NCBI GenBank assembly: GCA_028281925.1
Contig: JANQIX010000006.1
Span: 62,001 to 126,000 of the forward strand
Reading direction: 5' to 3'
Source of the DNA: Alphaproteobacteria bacterium
GTDB taxonomy: Bacteria > Pseudomonadota > Alphaproteobacteria > DSM-16000 > Inquilinaceae
Length of the DNA stretch: 64,000 nucleotides
Positions 1-8,220 of this stretch are shown here, in pieces; positions within the stretch are counted from its first letter, which is position 1, and every line of letters begins with the position of its first letter. The position numbers and the translations under genes were made by a program. Under the pieces are notes generated by a model. It was not told the origin of the DNA. It was given only the letters and a program-made list of their open reading frames with translations, and made no database searches.

Positions 1-241
1 CGGGCCGATTGTCATTGGTCGCCAAAGGCTGCTGCGCCGCGATTGCGGCCGATAGCCGCTGCCAGCCGGCGGCGCGCTCACCCGGCACGGTCTTGCTGCC
101 GAACTCCTGACGCACCGCCTTCAGGGCTGCGACCTCCGCCGCCAAGGCCGAATCCGACGCGATCTCCGCCTCAAACGCCGCACGGTCCGCCGGGTCGAGC
201 TTGTCCTGCATATAGGCCAAGAGACGATCCTCGCGATCCAT
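1..241 (-). CDS. Anti-sigma-factor-like protein, N-terminal part (truncated by window edge)
   Basis: The reading frame is open from an ATG at 241 to the left edge, giving about 80 residues. A good ribosome binding site (GGAGG, 7 bases before the ATG) fixes the start. The N-terminus (MDREDRLLAYMQDKLDPADR, then acidic and alanine-rich helices) resembles the cytoplasmic sigma-binding helices of anti-sigma factors, which typically hold a 'L-x-Y-x-x-G/D-x-L' segment. No zinc-binding HxxxCxxC motif appears in the visible part. The gene is divergent from the subtilase lipoprotein, which could belong to the same envelope-stress circuit. No sigma-factor gene is visible on the upstream side. The family call is an inference from about 80 residues. 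Confidence 0.55.
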   Translation of the reverse strand, partial: MDREDRLLAYMQDKLDPADRAAFEAEIASDSALAAEVAALKAVRQEFGSKTVPGERAAGWQRLSAAIAAQQPLATNDNRP

Positions 242-452
242 CTCCGATCCTCCATTCACCACTTCTTCGCCGCCTGCGAGGGCTGCGCCGCACCGTAGAT
301 CAGGGCCAACGGTCCGGGCGCGAGCCCCCACAAAGGCTTTGACGTCCGGCCCCGGACCGGGGTTCAAATTTTCCCGCGCGCCGACGGCGGAAAATGCCAA
401 CCGCAATCGGGGCGGGCGACCTGGTAAGCGCAGACCGGGAGGAGAAACCTCG

Positions 453-1619
453 ATGCGTCGCAGACCCCAACTCTTCCTCGCCCGATATTGGGCAGGGCTT
501 CTGTCGCTGATCCTTCTTTCCGCCTGCATGTCCGGTCCCGGAACGGACCGGCCCATCCGCGCCGAACTCGCCAACGACCGACAGGTGATCGCACTTGTGC
601 CCGACGCCGACTCCCGCCTGGCCCTTCTTCGTGCCGCCGAGGGGGCCGGTTACCGCCTGATCGATACCACGGATCTGCCAAGCCTGGATCTGATCATGCT
701 GACCTTCGACCTGCCCGAAGGTGTTACCGGACCGGAAGCCATTCAAGAGCTGGAAGCGGCTGAGCCCCTATCAACGGTCGGTGTCAATCACGCCTACAGG
801 CTGCGGCAGGCTGAGGGCGGCACGGGTGCCTTAGATTATGCCAATGAGCTGATGCGCTGGCCCTCGGAGGGCTGCGCAGCGCGCGCGCCGGTCGGGCTGA
901 TCGACACTGCCGTGGATTCCGGCGCGCCCGGGCTTGCCGGGGTCCGGGTGATCGGGCGCAGCTTCGTGCCCAACGGCGAGGCATCGGCCCGCCACGGCAC
1001 CGAGGTTGCCATGGTCCTGGCCGATCCGCGGAGATTGCGGGACGTGACGCTCTACAGTGCCGCCGTGGTAGGCAACACGCAGGCAGGCGAAGCCGCGGGG
1101 GTCGACACGCTGATCCGCGCGCTGGACTGGATGGCCGGCGAGGGCGTGCGGGTTGTCAACGTCTCGCTCGCCGGACCGTTCAACAAGCTTCTGGAACTTG
1201 CGGTCGGACAGGCGGCGTCGCGTGGCCTGATGATCGTCGCCGCCGTCGGCAATGACGGCCCGGGTGCCGATCCCCTTTATCCCGCAGCCTATCCCGAGGT
1301 CCTCGCGGTGACGGCGGTCGACGCGGACCGTCAGGTCTACAGGAACGCCGTCACCGGCCCGCATGTCGATCTCGCAGCCCCCGGAGTGGACGTGCTCGTT
1401 TCGCTAGGGGGGACAAGCCGCTTCGTCACCGGCACCTCGATCGCGGCTCCGTTCGTGTCCGCCAGGATCCTTGCCGATGCGGCCCTGCTTGCCGCCCCGG
1501 ACGCCGACGCGCTCCGGCGCGCCATCGCGGCAACCACGGAAGATCTCGGAAACACCGGCACGGACCAGGTCTTTGGCGCGGGCCTGTTGCGGGCGGAGGC
1601 TGCGTGCGGGGTGGTCTGA
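453..1619 (+). CDS. S8 family serine peptidase (subtilase) lipoprotein
   Basis: A 388-residue subtilisin-fold protease. The ATG at 453 was chosen because GGGAGGAG lies just upstream and a lipoprotein signal follows at once: a hydrophobic stretch ending in LLSAC, with Cys25 as the lipidation site. The catalytic triad is intact: Asp151 (GLIDTAVDSG), His181 (RHGTEV) and Ser329 (GTSIAAP). The oxyanion Asn267 lies in AAVGNDGPG. Residues 30-130 form an inhibitor-I9-like or unassigned N-terminal region. The enzyme is probably anchored to the inner or outer membrane facing the periplasm. It is divergent from an anti-sigma-like gene. The substrate is unknown. Confidence 0.9.
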   Translation: MRRRPQLFLARYWAGLLSLILLSACMSGPGTDRPIRAELANDRQVIALVPDADSRLALLRAAEGAGYRLIDTTDLPSLDLIMLTFDLPEGVTGPEAIQELEAAEPLSTVGVNHAYRLRQAEGGTGALDYANELMRWPSEGCAARAPVGLIDTAVDSGAPGLAGVRVIGRSFVPNGEASARHGTEVAMVLADPRRLRDVTLYSAAVVGNTQAGEAAGVDTLIRALDWMAGEGVRVVNVSLAGPFNKLLELAVGQAASRGLMIVAAVGNDGPGADPLYPAAYPEVLAVTAVDADRQVYRNAVTGPHVDLAAPGVDVLVSLGGTSRFVTGTSIAAPFVSARILADAALLAAPDADALRRAIAATTEDLGNTGTDQVFGAGLLRAEAACGVV

Positions 1620-1759
1620 CCCGCCACCGTCGCGCGTTCAGTGGCCCCCGCGACAGTCGGTGCGGCACTGCATCAGGACAAATTCATCGTTTGTAAAGAG
1701 ATCACACCTAGCGTAGCACCCACCCCAATATTCTCTCTGATTTCAGGAAGTTACGAGAA

Positions 1760-2956
1760 ATGGTGCTTTCGCAAGGAAATCTGCTCCCACAGAGTACCGA
1801 CAATACACTGGCTGAACGAGTGGCCCCGGCCGGGGCGGCTTGCGGCCCTGAGAACAGTGCGACCCCGCGCGATCGCATCCTTGTGGTGGCCACAGATACC
1901 GGCCCCATCGGCGGGCTGCTGAAATTCCTGGCCCATGACTACACGCTGAAAGCCGTCGACAGCCGTTGGGATGCCCTGGTTCCCGGCAACCTGAAATCCT
2001 GCTTCGCCCTGATTCTCGGCGAACGGCCGAACGAGCCCGGGATAGCCGACTTCCTGGAGAGGCTTAACCGGACCGAAGCGCGCCCCCCGCTTGTCATCGT
2101 CGCCGGACCGAAGAACGGCCCCTGGGCGCATTTCGTGGAGCGCCAGACGGACGCCGACGGCCTGGTCTTCACCGATGCCCCTGCCGAGCACCAGATCCAC
2201 ACGTTCCGGCTTCTCGCCGGCAACGCCGTCGACCGCAAGATAGCGCAATCGAATCCGGCGGTCGCCAAGATCTGGAGCCGGACCAAGGGTCTGCTCTACG
2301 ACCTGAGCGTGCGCATCCGCGCCGGCCAGCCGATCCCCCGCGCAGATGTGCAGGACCTTGCCGCCTCCGTCTTGGAGACTGTTGACAGTCCGGATCTATC
2401 GAACTTCCTAGCGCTGCTGCGTGACCACCATGCGGAGTTGATGGTGCACGCCCTGAATGTCGGCATCACCGCCTTGCGGCTGGGCCGGCATATCGGCGTG
2501 CGGCGACGGGACCACGAGCTGCGGCTGTTCGAGACCGGGTTCCTGCACGATGTCGGCAAGCTGGCCCTGCCCCTGCCGATCCTGCAGAAGCCCGGTAGGC
2601 TGACGGACGAAGAGATGGCGATCGTCGCGCAGCATCCCATCGAGAGCGAGAAGATCCTGCGGCAATCGGGTGCCTACGACGATCTGGTGATCTCGGCGGC
2701 CGTGCAGCATCACGAGAAGATGGACGGTACCGGGTATCCTTACCGCCTACCTGCAGAAAAGATTGCCGATATCAGCCGCCTGATCGCCGTCTGCGACGTC
2801 TTCTGCGCACTGACCGAGCACAGATCGTACCGCCCGAAACGATCGCCCGAAGAAGCCCTGCCCGTCCTCCGGGAAATGTCCGGCGACCACCTGGACCCGG
2901 TCTATGTGGACCGGCTGACGGAGCTGCTAACAGGCGCCCCGCCGTCGCAGAGCTGA
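1760..2956 (+). CDS. HD-GYP domain protein with degenerate receiver-like N-terminus
   Basis: A 398-residue putative cyclic-di-GMP phosphodiesterase. The C-terminal half carries a complete HD-GYP core: the first His in MVHALNVG, FLHDVGKLALP (HD pair), AQHPIESEKIL, the HH pair in AAVQHHEKMDGTGYP, and a downstream ISRLIAVCDVFCALTEHRSY segment. Residues about 35-160 look like a CheY-type receiver (RILVVATD opening). The expected phospho-acceptor region reads FALILGERP, with no Asp in place, so phosphorylation is doubtful. The gene is monocistronic and its stop is followed within 30 bases by the next frame. Hydrolysis of c-di-GMP is inferred from the family. Confidence 0.88.
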   Translation: MVLSQGNLLPQSTDNTLAERVAPAGAACGPENSATPRDRILVVATDTGPIGGLLKFLAHDYTLKAVDSRWDALVPGNLKSCFALILGERPNEPGIADFLERLNRTEARPPLVIVAGPKNGPWAHFVERQTDADGLVFTDAPAEHQIHTFRLLAGNAVDRKIAQSNPAVAKIWSRTKGLLYDLSVRIRAGQPIPRADVQDLAASVLETVDSPDLSNFLALLRDHHAELMVHALNVGITALRLGRHIGVRRRDHELRLFETGFLHDVGKLALPLPILQKPGRLTDEEMAIVAQHPIESEKILRQSGAYDDLVISAAVQHHEKMDGTGYPYRLPAEKIADISRLIAVCDVFCALTEHRSYRPKRSPEEALPVLREMSGDHLDPVYVDRLTELLTGAPPSQS

Positions 2957-2986
2957 TGGTGCGAAGAGCACCGTCCCGTTTCCGAT

Positions 2987-3646
2987 GTGCGCCGACTGCA
3001 GAAGTCCGGACCGTCCACACGGCCTCTGCAAGGCAGGCTCCCGCTGGAGCTAAGGCCTGGCGCGAGGTACCATTCGACTTGGGCCACCACCGGGGGCTTG
3101 CCATTTCCCAACGCTGCTCAAGACATCGCAAACTTGGACACGTCCGATCAGCACGCTCTGAATATGCTGCGCGATAGCTTGGCAGAAGCGCAGATGACCG
3201 TCCGTGCCTATGACACCAAGGCGCAGATTATAGGTGTCGGTTATATCTTTGCCCTCGGCGTCGTTGCGCGGATAGATGAACTGCTGCCGCAAACGACCCA
3301 TATCTCAGTATTAGCCGTGCTGATTGCTTGGGGCGTAATCCTATTGCCGATCTTTCTCTTTGGATATGTGCTCTATCCCACGCGCAAGACCGCGCCGGAG
3401 ATCAGTCAGGAAGTTCGATCGAAGCTGGAACACGTCCTCTATATTGATCCAGCGAGACATACTAACGTCGCTGAACTCCGAACATCCATCTCACGCTGCG
3501 ACGCCATTGACGAATACGCCTTCGAATTGCTTAAGGTGACGAAACTTCGCGAACTCAAGAGAAAGCGTTTCTTGCGAGCGCTATTCGCCACGGCGACAGC
3601 TTTCATTATCTTGTTCATCGGTCATCTAGAGAAGATACTCTCGTAG
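2987..3646 (+). CDS. Pycsar effector-like (PycTM/DUF5706-type) membrane protein, orphan
   Basis: The frame is 219 codons from a GTG at 2987. That start has no ribosome binding site, and the first 45-60 residues look non-coding. TTG 3134 or ATG 3164 (about 160 residues) is more likely. From there the protein shows an amphipathic helix with RAYDTKAQ, a TM helix (IIGVGYIFALGVVA), a second TM (ISVLAVLIAWGVILLPIFLF) ending YPTRK, a soluble stretch with DEYAFELLKVTKLRELKRKR, and a last TM (ALFATATAFIILFIG). This DxKA / TM-TM / K-rich helix / TM layout matches the family of membrane effectors used by Pycsar anti-phage systems. No cyclase gene is adjacent. The bases here are clearly more AT-rich than in the neighbours, suggesting transfer. 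The family call comes from pattern recognition only. Confidence 0.5.
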   Translation: MRRLQKSGPSTRPLQGRLPLELRPGARYHSTWATTGGLPFPNAAQDIANLDTSDQHALNMLRDSLAEAQMTVRAYDTKAQIIGVGYIFALGVVARIDELLPQTTHISVLAVLIAWGVILLPIFLFGYVLYPTRKTAPEISQEVRSKLEHVLYIDPARHTNVAELRTSISRCDAIDEYAFELLKVTKLRELKRKRFLRALFATATAFIILFIGHLEKILS

Positions 3647-3732
3647 CGAGTTTTGTATTGCCTATTGGGAGCCCACATCGACCGCTCTCGTCAATGTGAC
3701 CGACCGGATCGGGCACTTGTGAGGCAGGCCTC

Positions 3733-3759
3733 AAGGAAAGGGGGCCGCGAAGGCGGCCC
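3733..3759 (-). terminator. Rho-independent terminator of the dehalogenase gene
   Basis: On the minus strand a 7-bp perfect GC stem (GGGCCGC/GCGGCCC, loop of 4) lies 30 bases after the stop codon at 3789. It is followed by CCTTTCCTT. Position, stem and pyrimidine run fit an intrinsic terminator. Confidence 0.6.
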
Positions 3760-3788
3760 TCCGAAGGTGAACCGGAAGGCTGGTTGCG

Positions 3789-4793
3789 TCACTCCGGCAG
3801 GCGGCGGAACCAGTCGGCAACGGCGCGGCCGATGGCTTCCGGCTGGTCCTCCTGCACATAGTGCAGGCCCTGGCCGATAAACACGGTTTCGATGTTCGGC
3901 ACGTTGGCAGCCAGCCATTCCGCCACGATCGGTGGGTTCAGCGCACCGGGCGAGGCGTAGAGGTGCAGCTTCGGCACCTCACTCTCGGCCAGCCAGGCGT
4001 TGTAGGCCTCGACCACCTCCACCACATCCGCCGGCTCGCCATCGATCGGGATCTGGTTGGGCCAGACCAACACGGGCGTGCGCGTCTCTTCCGTCGGGAA
4101 GGGCTCGCGGTAGAAGTCCATCTCAGCCTCCGTCAGAAGCCGCGCGACATTGCCGGGGATCACCTGCTCAATGAAGGCGTTCTGCACGATCACCGCCTCG
4201 TGCCCGGAGGCCGGATCACGCATCGCCTGGAAGAAGCCCGCCCATTCCGGCGGCATGGCGTCATAGGTGGCCGGCATGGCCGGGGCCACGATGGCCTCCA
4301 TGAACGCCACGCCGCGCACATTGTCCTCATGCCGGGCGGCATAATGCAGGCCGAGGGCTGAGCCCCAGTCATGCATCACCAGCGTGACGTCGGTGAGTTC
4401 CAGCGCCTCGATGAAGCCGTCGATGTAGCGGCTGTGGTCGGCGAAGGTGTAGTCGATCTCAGGCTTGTCCGACCGGCCGAAACCGATGTTGTCGACCGCG
4501 ATCACCCGCGCCTGAGACGAGAGGTAGGGGATCACGTTACGCCAAATATAGCTCCACGTCGGGTTGCCGTGCAGCAGCAGGATGACATCGCCTTCCCCCT
4601 CGTCGAGATAGTGGAGCTGAGAGCCCAGCACCTCGACGAACTGCCCTTCAAAAGCATAGTCAGCGGGGATCTCAACGGGCGGAAGATCCGTCGCGCTCGC
4701 CGATCCGGCGGCGACAGATAGCACCAAGCCCGCCACAGCAGAGGCGCGCAGAACCTGCTTACAATTTATATCTATAGTTGTGCTCGACGTCAT
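3789..4793 (-). CDS. dhaA: Haloalkane dehalogenase (HLD-II type), exported
   Basis: A 334-residue alpha/beta hydrolase that would hydrolyse carbon-halogen bonds to alcohol and halide. All signature residues of haloalkane dehalogenases are visible: oxyanion and halide-binding Asn in HGNPTWSYIW, nucleophile Asp plus halide-binding Trp in MHDWGSALG, the subfamily-II acid Glu in FMEAIV, and the catalytic His in GQGLHYVQEDQP. The ATG at 4793 is preferred over an upstream frame because GAGGG precedes it. A Sec signal peptide follows, with cleavage likely after SASA near residue 35, so the enzyme is probably periplasmic, unlike the cytoplasmic LinB/DhaA. It is monocistronic. The substrate range cannot be read from sequence. 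Confidence 0.87.
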   Translation of the reverse strand: MTSSTTIDINCKQVLRASAVAGLVLSVAAGSASATDLPPVEIPADYAFEGQFVEVLGSQLHYLDEGEGDVILLLHGNPTWSYIWRNVIPYLSSQARVIAVDNIGFGRSDKPEIDYTFADHSRYIDGFIEALELTDVTLVMHDWGSALGLHYAARHEDNVRGVAFMEAIVAPAMPATYDAMPPEWAGFFQAMRDPASGHEAVIVQNAFIEQVIPGNVARLLTEAEMDFYREPFPTEETRTPVLVWPNQIPIDGEPADVVEVVEAYNAWLAESEVPKLHLYASPGALNPPIVAEWLAANVPNIETVFIGQGLHYVQEDQPEAIGRAVADWFRRLPE

Positions 4794-5364
4794 GATCGAT
4801 CCCTCGTTCCGTCCCCGCCCTGTCTCGATATGCGGAAGATCCAAGCAGGGGCAATCTGGACGAAGGTTGGAGGTCAGGCAACCGGCAGGCGCGCAGGGGC
4901 GCCGGCTGCGCTGCTCGGACGACTACTCAGATTGCCTGTGAGCCAGCCGGCAAGAGGGATTGCGTCCGAAATCGAATATCACGGGGCCATGCAAGTAATG
5001 ATCTAGAGAGACCTCCACTGCACTTGAACGCAACTTCACCCGAGCGGCGCGTCCATTCCGGTCGCGAACGCATTGCATCACTGTTCGCGATGTACGCCAC
5101 TCCTGCAAGACTGTCGGAACTGGAGATAGCTGTGCTTCTCGGTGAAACTCAATGAGGGCCAGCCGCAATCGGGAAGCGCTCGTGCCGTGGATGGGCGAGC
5201 TGCCGATCCCCAATTCGCGGTACTTCCAGACAGCCGGGACCGACCCTTGTTGGAGATCGTGTTTCTGGGGGTGGTGCAGCGTTCGGGAGCCGGCAGTGCG
5301 CCCCGGCGCACGGGCGCATGACGGCCCTCGCCCGCCGACACTAGGATTGGCCGTATCGGCATGT
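4794..5364. other. Intergenic stretch without a credible gene
   Basis: About 570 bases between the dehalogenase start and a duplicated acyl-CoA dehydrogenase leader. Frames on both strands are short, lack ribosome binding sites and show no family motifs. Two broken stretches in different plus-strand frames (around 5060-5150 and 5155-5270) read somewhat protein-like, so the stretch may be decayed coding sequence. No identity can be given. Confidence 0.4.
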
Positions 5365-5484
5365 CATGTAGTGTTTGTGACGACCGACCATGGCGGACGT
5401 CCATGACGGCCGTTGAGCCGTGCAGAACACGCCGCCGATGACCGCCTACGCCGCCCCCGTCGAAGACATCCGCTTCGTCTTGAC
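5365..5484 (+). repeat. Degenerate direct repeat of the acyl-CoA dehydrogenase leader (copy A)
   Basis: This segment matches 8108-8220 over about 100 aligned bases with roughly ten mismatches. It covers the leader (GTGACGACCGACCATG, then ACGGCCGTTGAGCCG) and the first codons of the acyl-CoA dehydrogenase gene. Copy A holds an extra 13 bases (5391-5403) bounded by CCATG repeats. Confidence 0.8.
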
Positions 5485-5602
5485 CGGGTCGACCATGGAC
5501 GCGCACTTCCTGGCCAATCTCTATTTTCTGCACGCCAGAAGAGTAGCTCTGCGGGTTGACGCCGTCGAAAAGACCCTTTCCACTCGATCACTAGTGCCAT
5601 AA
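5438..5602 (+). pseudogene. 5' fragment of a DmdC-type acyl-CoA dehydrogenase gene
   Basis: The ATG at 5438 begins MTAYAAPVEDIRFVLT, nearly identical to the start of the intact gene at 8172 (MTAYAAPVDDMRFVLT). Homology stops after about 16 codons, and the frame then runs into unrelated sequence to a stop at 5602. It is a leftover of a partial duplication or recombination and is not expected to make a functional protein. Confidence 0.7.
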
Positions 5603-5653
5603 AGTGCACTCGCCAAAAGACAGAGCACCCTGTTTTTGCAATGGAGTGCGGTT

Positions 5654-6295
5654 ATGGCGCCCGATCTACCCGAGGCGGCACGCGTGACGTGCTTTTCACG
5701 TGTAGCGATCCTGCTGTCCGCCGCGCGGACGGTGGGCGCGTGCCAGTCAAACAATGCGACGGGGGGCAGCGTTGTTGGCGCCCTCGCGGGCACGGCCGTT
5801 GGGGCCGCCGTCGACGGCGAGCACGCCGGGGAAAGGCTGGTCGAACCGCTGGTACCGATGGTGCCCGAATTCATCACAGGCGAGAACCGCATGATTCCTA
5901 ATCAACCCGGTTCCTGCGCCGGCATCACCGGCGGCAATACCAATCCAAGGCCGCCATCGTTGCAGGCGAATGTGAGTGCCCCCGTCGGTTCCCGGGTGGT
6001 GTTGATGGAAGAAGCCAACGCCATTGGCCTGGACCGGTTTTCCAGCGCCCTGATGACACGAGAGAATTGGACACCGCATCAGGTGTACGAAGCACTACAT
6101 CCGATCGGTTTTGTCGACAGCGATGGGCACCGCAACGGTGCCGTGCGGTCGGAATGGATCCGCTATGGGACCCATGCCGGCTATGTCGACACGTACGAAG
6201 ACGTTGACCATCAGAGCCTTAGCGGGCGGGCGAGCGTACTGGCGAGCTACTGCGGGGAACCGCAGACACTCGAATACACACTGCAACGGATCTGA
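5654..6295 (+). CDS. Putative glycine-zipper lipoprotein
   Basis: A 213-residue protein from the ATG at 5654; a longer TTG start exists at 5636. A hydrophobic segment ends in VGAC, a possible lipobox with Cys near residue 30. A small-residue stretch follows (GGSVVGALAGTAVGAAVDGE), resembling the glycine-zipper of surface-antigen and SlyB-type lipoproteins. The rest (residues 60-213) is hydrophilic, with several Trp and Tyr and no recognised domain. The signal sequence is weak (an Arg lies in the hydrophobic core), so export is uncertain. It sits 190 bases before the heme peroxidase gene. Function is unknown. Confidence 0.55.
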   Translation: MAPDLPEAARVTCFSRVAILLSAARTVGACQSNNATGGSVVGALAGTAVGAAVDGEHAGERLVEPLVPMVPEFITGENRMIPNQPGSCAGITGGNTNPRPPSLQANVSAPVGSRVVLMEEANAIGLDRFSSALMTRENWTPHQVYEALHPIGFVDSDGHRNGAVRSEWIRYGTHAGYVDTYEDVDHQSLSGRASVLASYCGEPQTLEYTLQRI

Positions 6296-6482
6296 GACGG
6301 AGCGCGACGAACCGGGGTGGCGAGGGTCGCGCACCGTCGCGACCGGGCGTTGCGGCCGAGGCGTTGCGTGCGGGGGCCATGCAGCCGAGCTGGGATCGGC
6401 CAAGCCAAGCGTAGCCCCATGGGCGATGCCGACCAAGCGTGGTCGAGCGTCAAAACGAAGGGCGAAATTGGAGGATATAGGG

Positions 6483-7904
6483 ATGCTTCATCATGGCACG
6501 GTTAGCCTTTCCGGGAAACTCGAACGGGTTAAGGAACGGGCACGTATACATCTCGACGAAAACCCGTTCGGCAAACTCTTTACGGATGTTGGTGCCGAAA
6601 TCGGCCGGGACGAGTTGAACGACTTGCAGGTCCTGTTGACCGACCGGGACCGCGACGATGATGCGAGCGTCGAGACCCCGGCCGGCTTCACCTTTTTTGG
6701 TCAGTTCATCGACCACGACATCACGCTTGCGGCGTTGATGTGCGGCGTCGACGATTTGCGGTGCTTCACGCCAATCGAAGACTTCCGGAACCTCCGGTCG
6801 CCGCAACTGGACCTCGATTCCGTGTTCGGCCTTGGGCCGGAGGAACCGAAGAGCAAGGCGCTCTTTCGTCCAGATCTGACCCTGAAGACGGGCGAAGATA
6901 CCGGCGGTAGCGCCTGGGACCTGCCGCGCACCGAAGACCAGGTCGCGATCATCGGCGATCCGCGCAATGACGAAAACAAGATCCTCGCGCAAATCCACGC
7001 CGGCTTCATCCATGCCTACAACCGCATGTTTAGCGAGGAGACCGCATCGTCCCCGACGGAGCGCTATGTCCGGGCCCGGCTGCGGCTCTACACCACCTAT
7101 CAGTACATCTTGCTGAACGACTATCTGGCGCGGTTTGTCGACCCCGGCATCATGAAGACCATGCTGGATCATGGTGCGCAGCGCTTCGCCGCCATGATGC
7201 AGGCTAATGGCGGCAAGATCGTCATGCCGATGGAGTTTGCCGTCGCCGCCTTCCGCTTCGGCCATAGTCAGGTCCGGTCGCGCTATCTCATGAATATCGG
7301 CCCGAACGGCCCGAGCGCTGCCCGCCTCTTCAGCGATGACGGTCGAGACCTGAACGGCGGCGCTCTGATCGATGCCAGCCTGCGCCTTAACCATGAACTG
7401 TTCTTCAGCGACACGCTGCCGGTGCAAGGTCCGTTCAACATGGCGCGAAAGATCGATGCCAAGCTGGCGCTGCCCCTGTTCTCGCTGGAGCCGCCGTCGA
7501 TCCCGTCGCCCGAAGGCGGCCATCCGCACGGGATCGGCACGCCGGCCAACCCGCGATCTCTCGGCCATCGCAATCTGCTGCGAAGCCGCCAGGTTCACCT
7601 GCTCGACGGCTTCCAGGCGGCGAGCGCCCTGGGCATTCAGCCGCTAACGGTGCAGGAACTGGATCTTGTGGGTTTCCGCCAACTCAGCCAAAGCCCGCCG
7701 CTTTGGTACTACATTCTCAGGGAAGCCGAGATCGCCGGCGGTCGCGAGCGGCTGGGGCCGGTTGGCAGCCATATACTCTGCGAAACCTTCATCGGCCTGA
7801 TGGAGCATGCGACCAACAGCTACTTCCGGCTGTACGGACGGGATTGGACCCCGCCGGGCGACCTCAAAACCATGGCCAAGCTGATGGAATATGCTGACAT
7901 GTAG
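6483..7904 (+). CDS. Animal-type heme peroxidase family protein
   Basis: A 473-residue member of the peroxidase-cyclooxygenase superfamily (An_peroxidase). The ATG at 6483 follows GGAGG by 9 bases; the frame is open further upstream but without signals. The distal His78 lies in FFGQFIDHDITL, the equivalent of the QFxDHD motif of myeloperoxidase. The proximal His261 lies in FRFGHSQVRSRY. Between them lie HAGFIHAYNRM and long alpha-helical segments. No signal peptide or TM is seen, so the product is probably cytosolic or exported by another route. It would oxidise halides or organic substrates with H2O2. It is followed by a hairpin at 7920. Confidence 0.88.
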   Translation: MLHHGTVSLSGKLERVKERARIHLDENPFGKLFTDVGAEIGRDELNDLQVLLTDRDRDDDASVETPAGFTFFGQFIDHDITLAALMCGVDDLRCFTPIEDFRNLRSPQLDLDSVFGLGPEEPKSKALFRPDLTLKTGEDTGGSAWDLPRTEDQVAIIGDPRNDENKILAQIHAGFIHAYNRMFSEETASSPTERYVRARLRLYTTYQYILLNDYLARFVDPGIMKTMLDHGAQRFAAMMQANGGKIVMPMEFAVAAFRFGHSQVRSRYLMNIGPNGPSAARLFSDDGRDLNGGALIDASLRLNHELFFSDTLPVQGPFNMARKIDAKLALPLFSLEPPSIPSPEGGHPHGIGTPANPRSLGHRNLLRSRQVHLLDGFQAASALGIQPLTVQELDLVGFRQLSQSPPLWYYILREAEIAGGRERLGPVGSHILCETFIGLMEHATNSYFRLYGRDWTPPGDLKTMAKLMEYADM

Positions 7905-7919
7905 ACCATTGCATGATCC

Positions 7920-7967
7920 GATCAGGTCGGACCTTCGCTCGGTTCGACCTGATCTGCCATGCGCTTT
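7920..7967 (+). terminator. Hairpin after the peroxidase gene
   Basis: A perfect 10-bp inverted repeat, GATCAGGTCG (7920-7929) and CGACCTGATC (7945-7954), with a 15-base loop, starts 16 bases after the stop codon. A CTTTT run follows at 7963-7967. It is likely a transcription terminator, though the T-run is displaced from the stem. Confidence 0.5.
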
Positions 7968-8107
7968 TGCATCGCCGCTATAGAGCAGCTTCACTCGATC
8001 AGATTTGGTCGGCTGAGCGCTTCAGGCCGATCGGGATCTCCTTTACACGAACACGACTTCACCCCAGCCCTACTCATTGAATTTCGCGATCGCATCCACC
8101 GAATCCA

Positions 8108-8220
8108 GCGTAATGTAATGCGTGTGACGACCGACCATGACGGCCGTTGAGCCGCTCGGAACACGCTGACGATGACCGCCTACGCCGCCCCCGTCGACGA
8201 CATGCGCTTCGTCCTCACCC
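8108..8220 (+). repeat. Direct repeat, intact copy B at the acyl-CoA dehydrogenase start
   Basis: This is the partner of 5365-5484. It spans the leader and the first 16 codons of the intact acyl-CoA dehydrogenase and lacks the 13-base insertion of copy A. Confidence 0.8.

Noticed and set aside
350-380. GGTTCAAATT resembling a tRNA T-arm
   Set aside because: No acceptor, D or anticodon stems can be folded around it; it lies in the leader of the subtilase gene.
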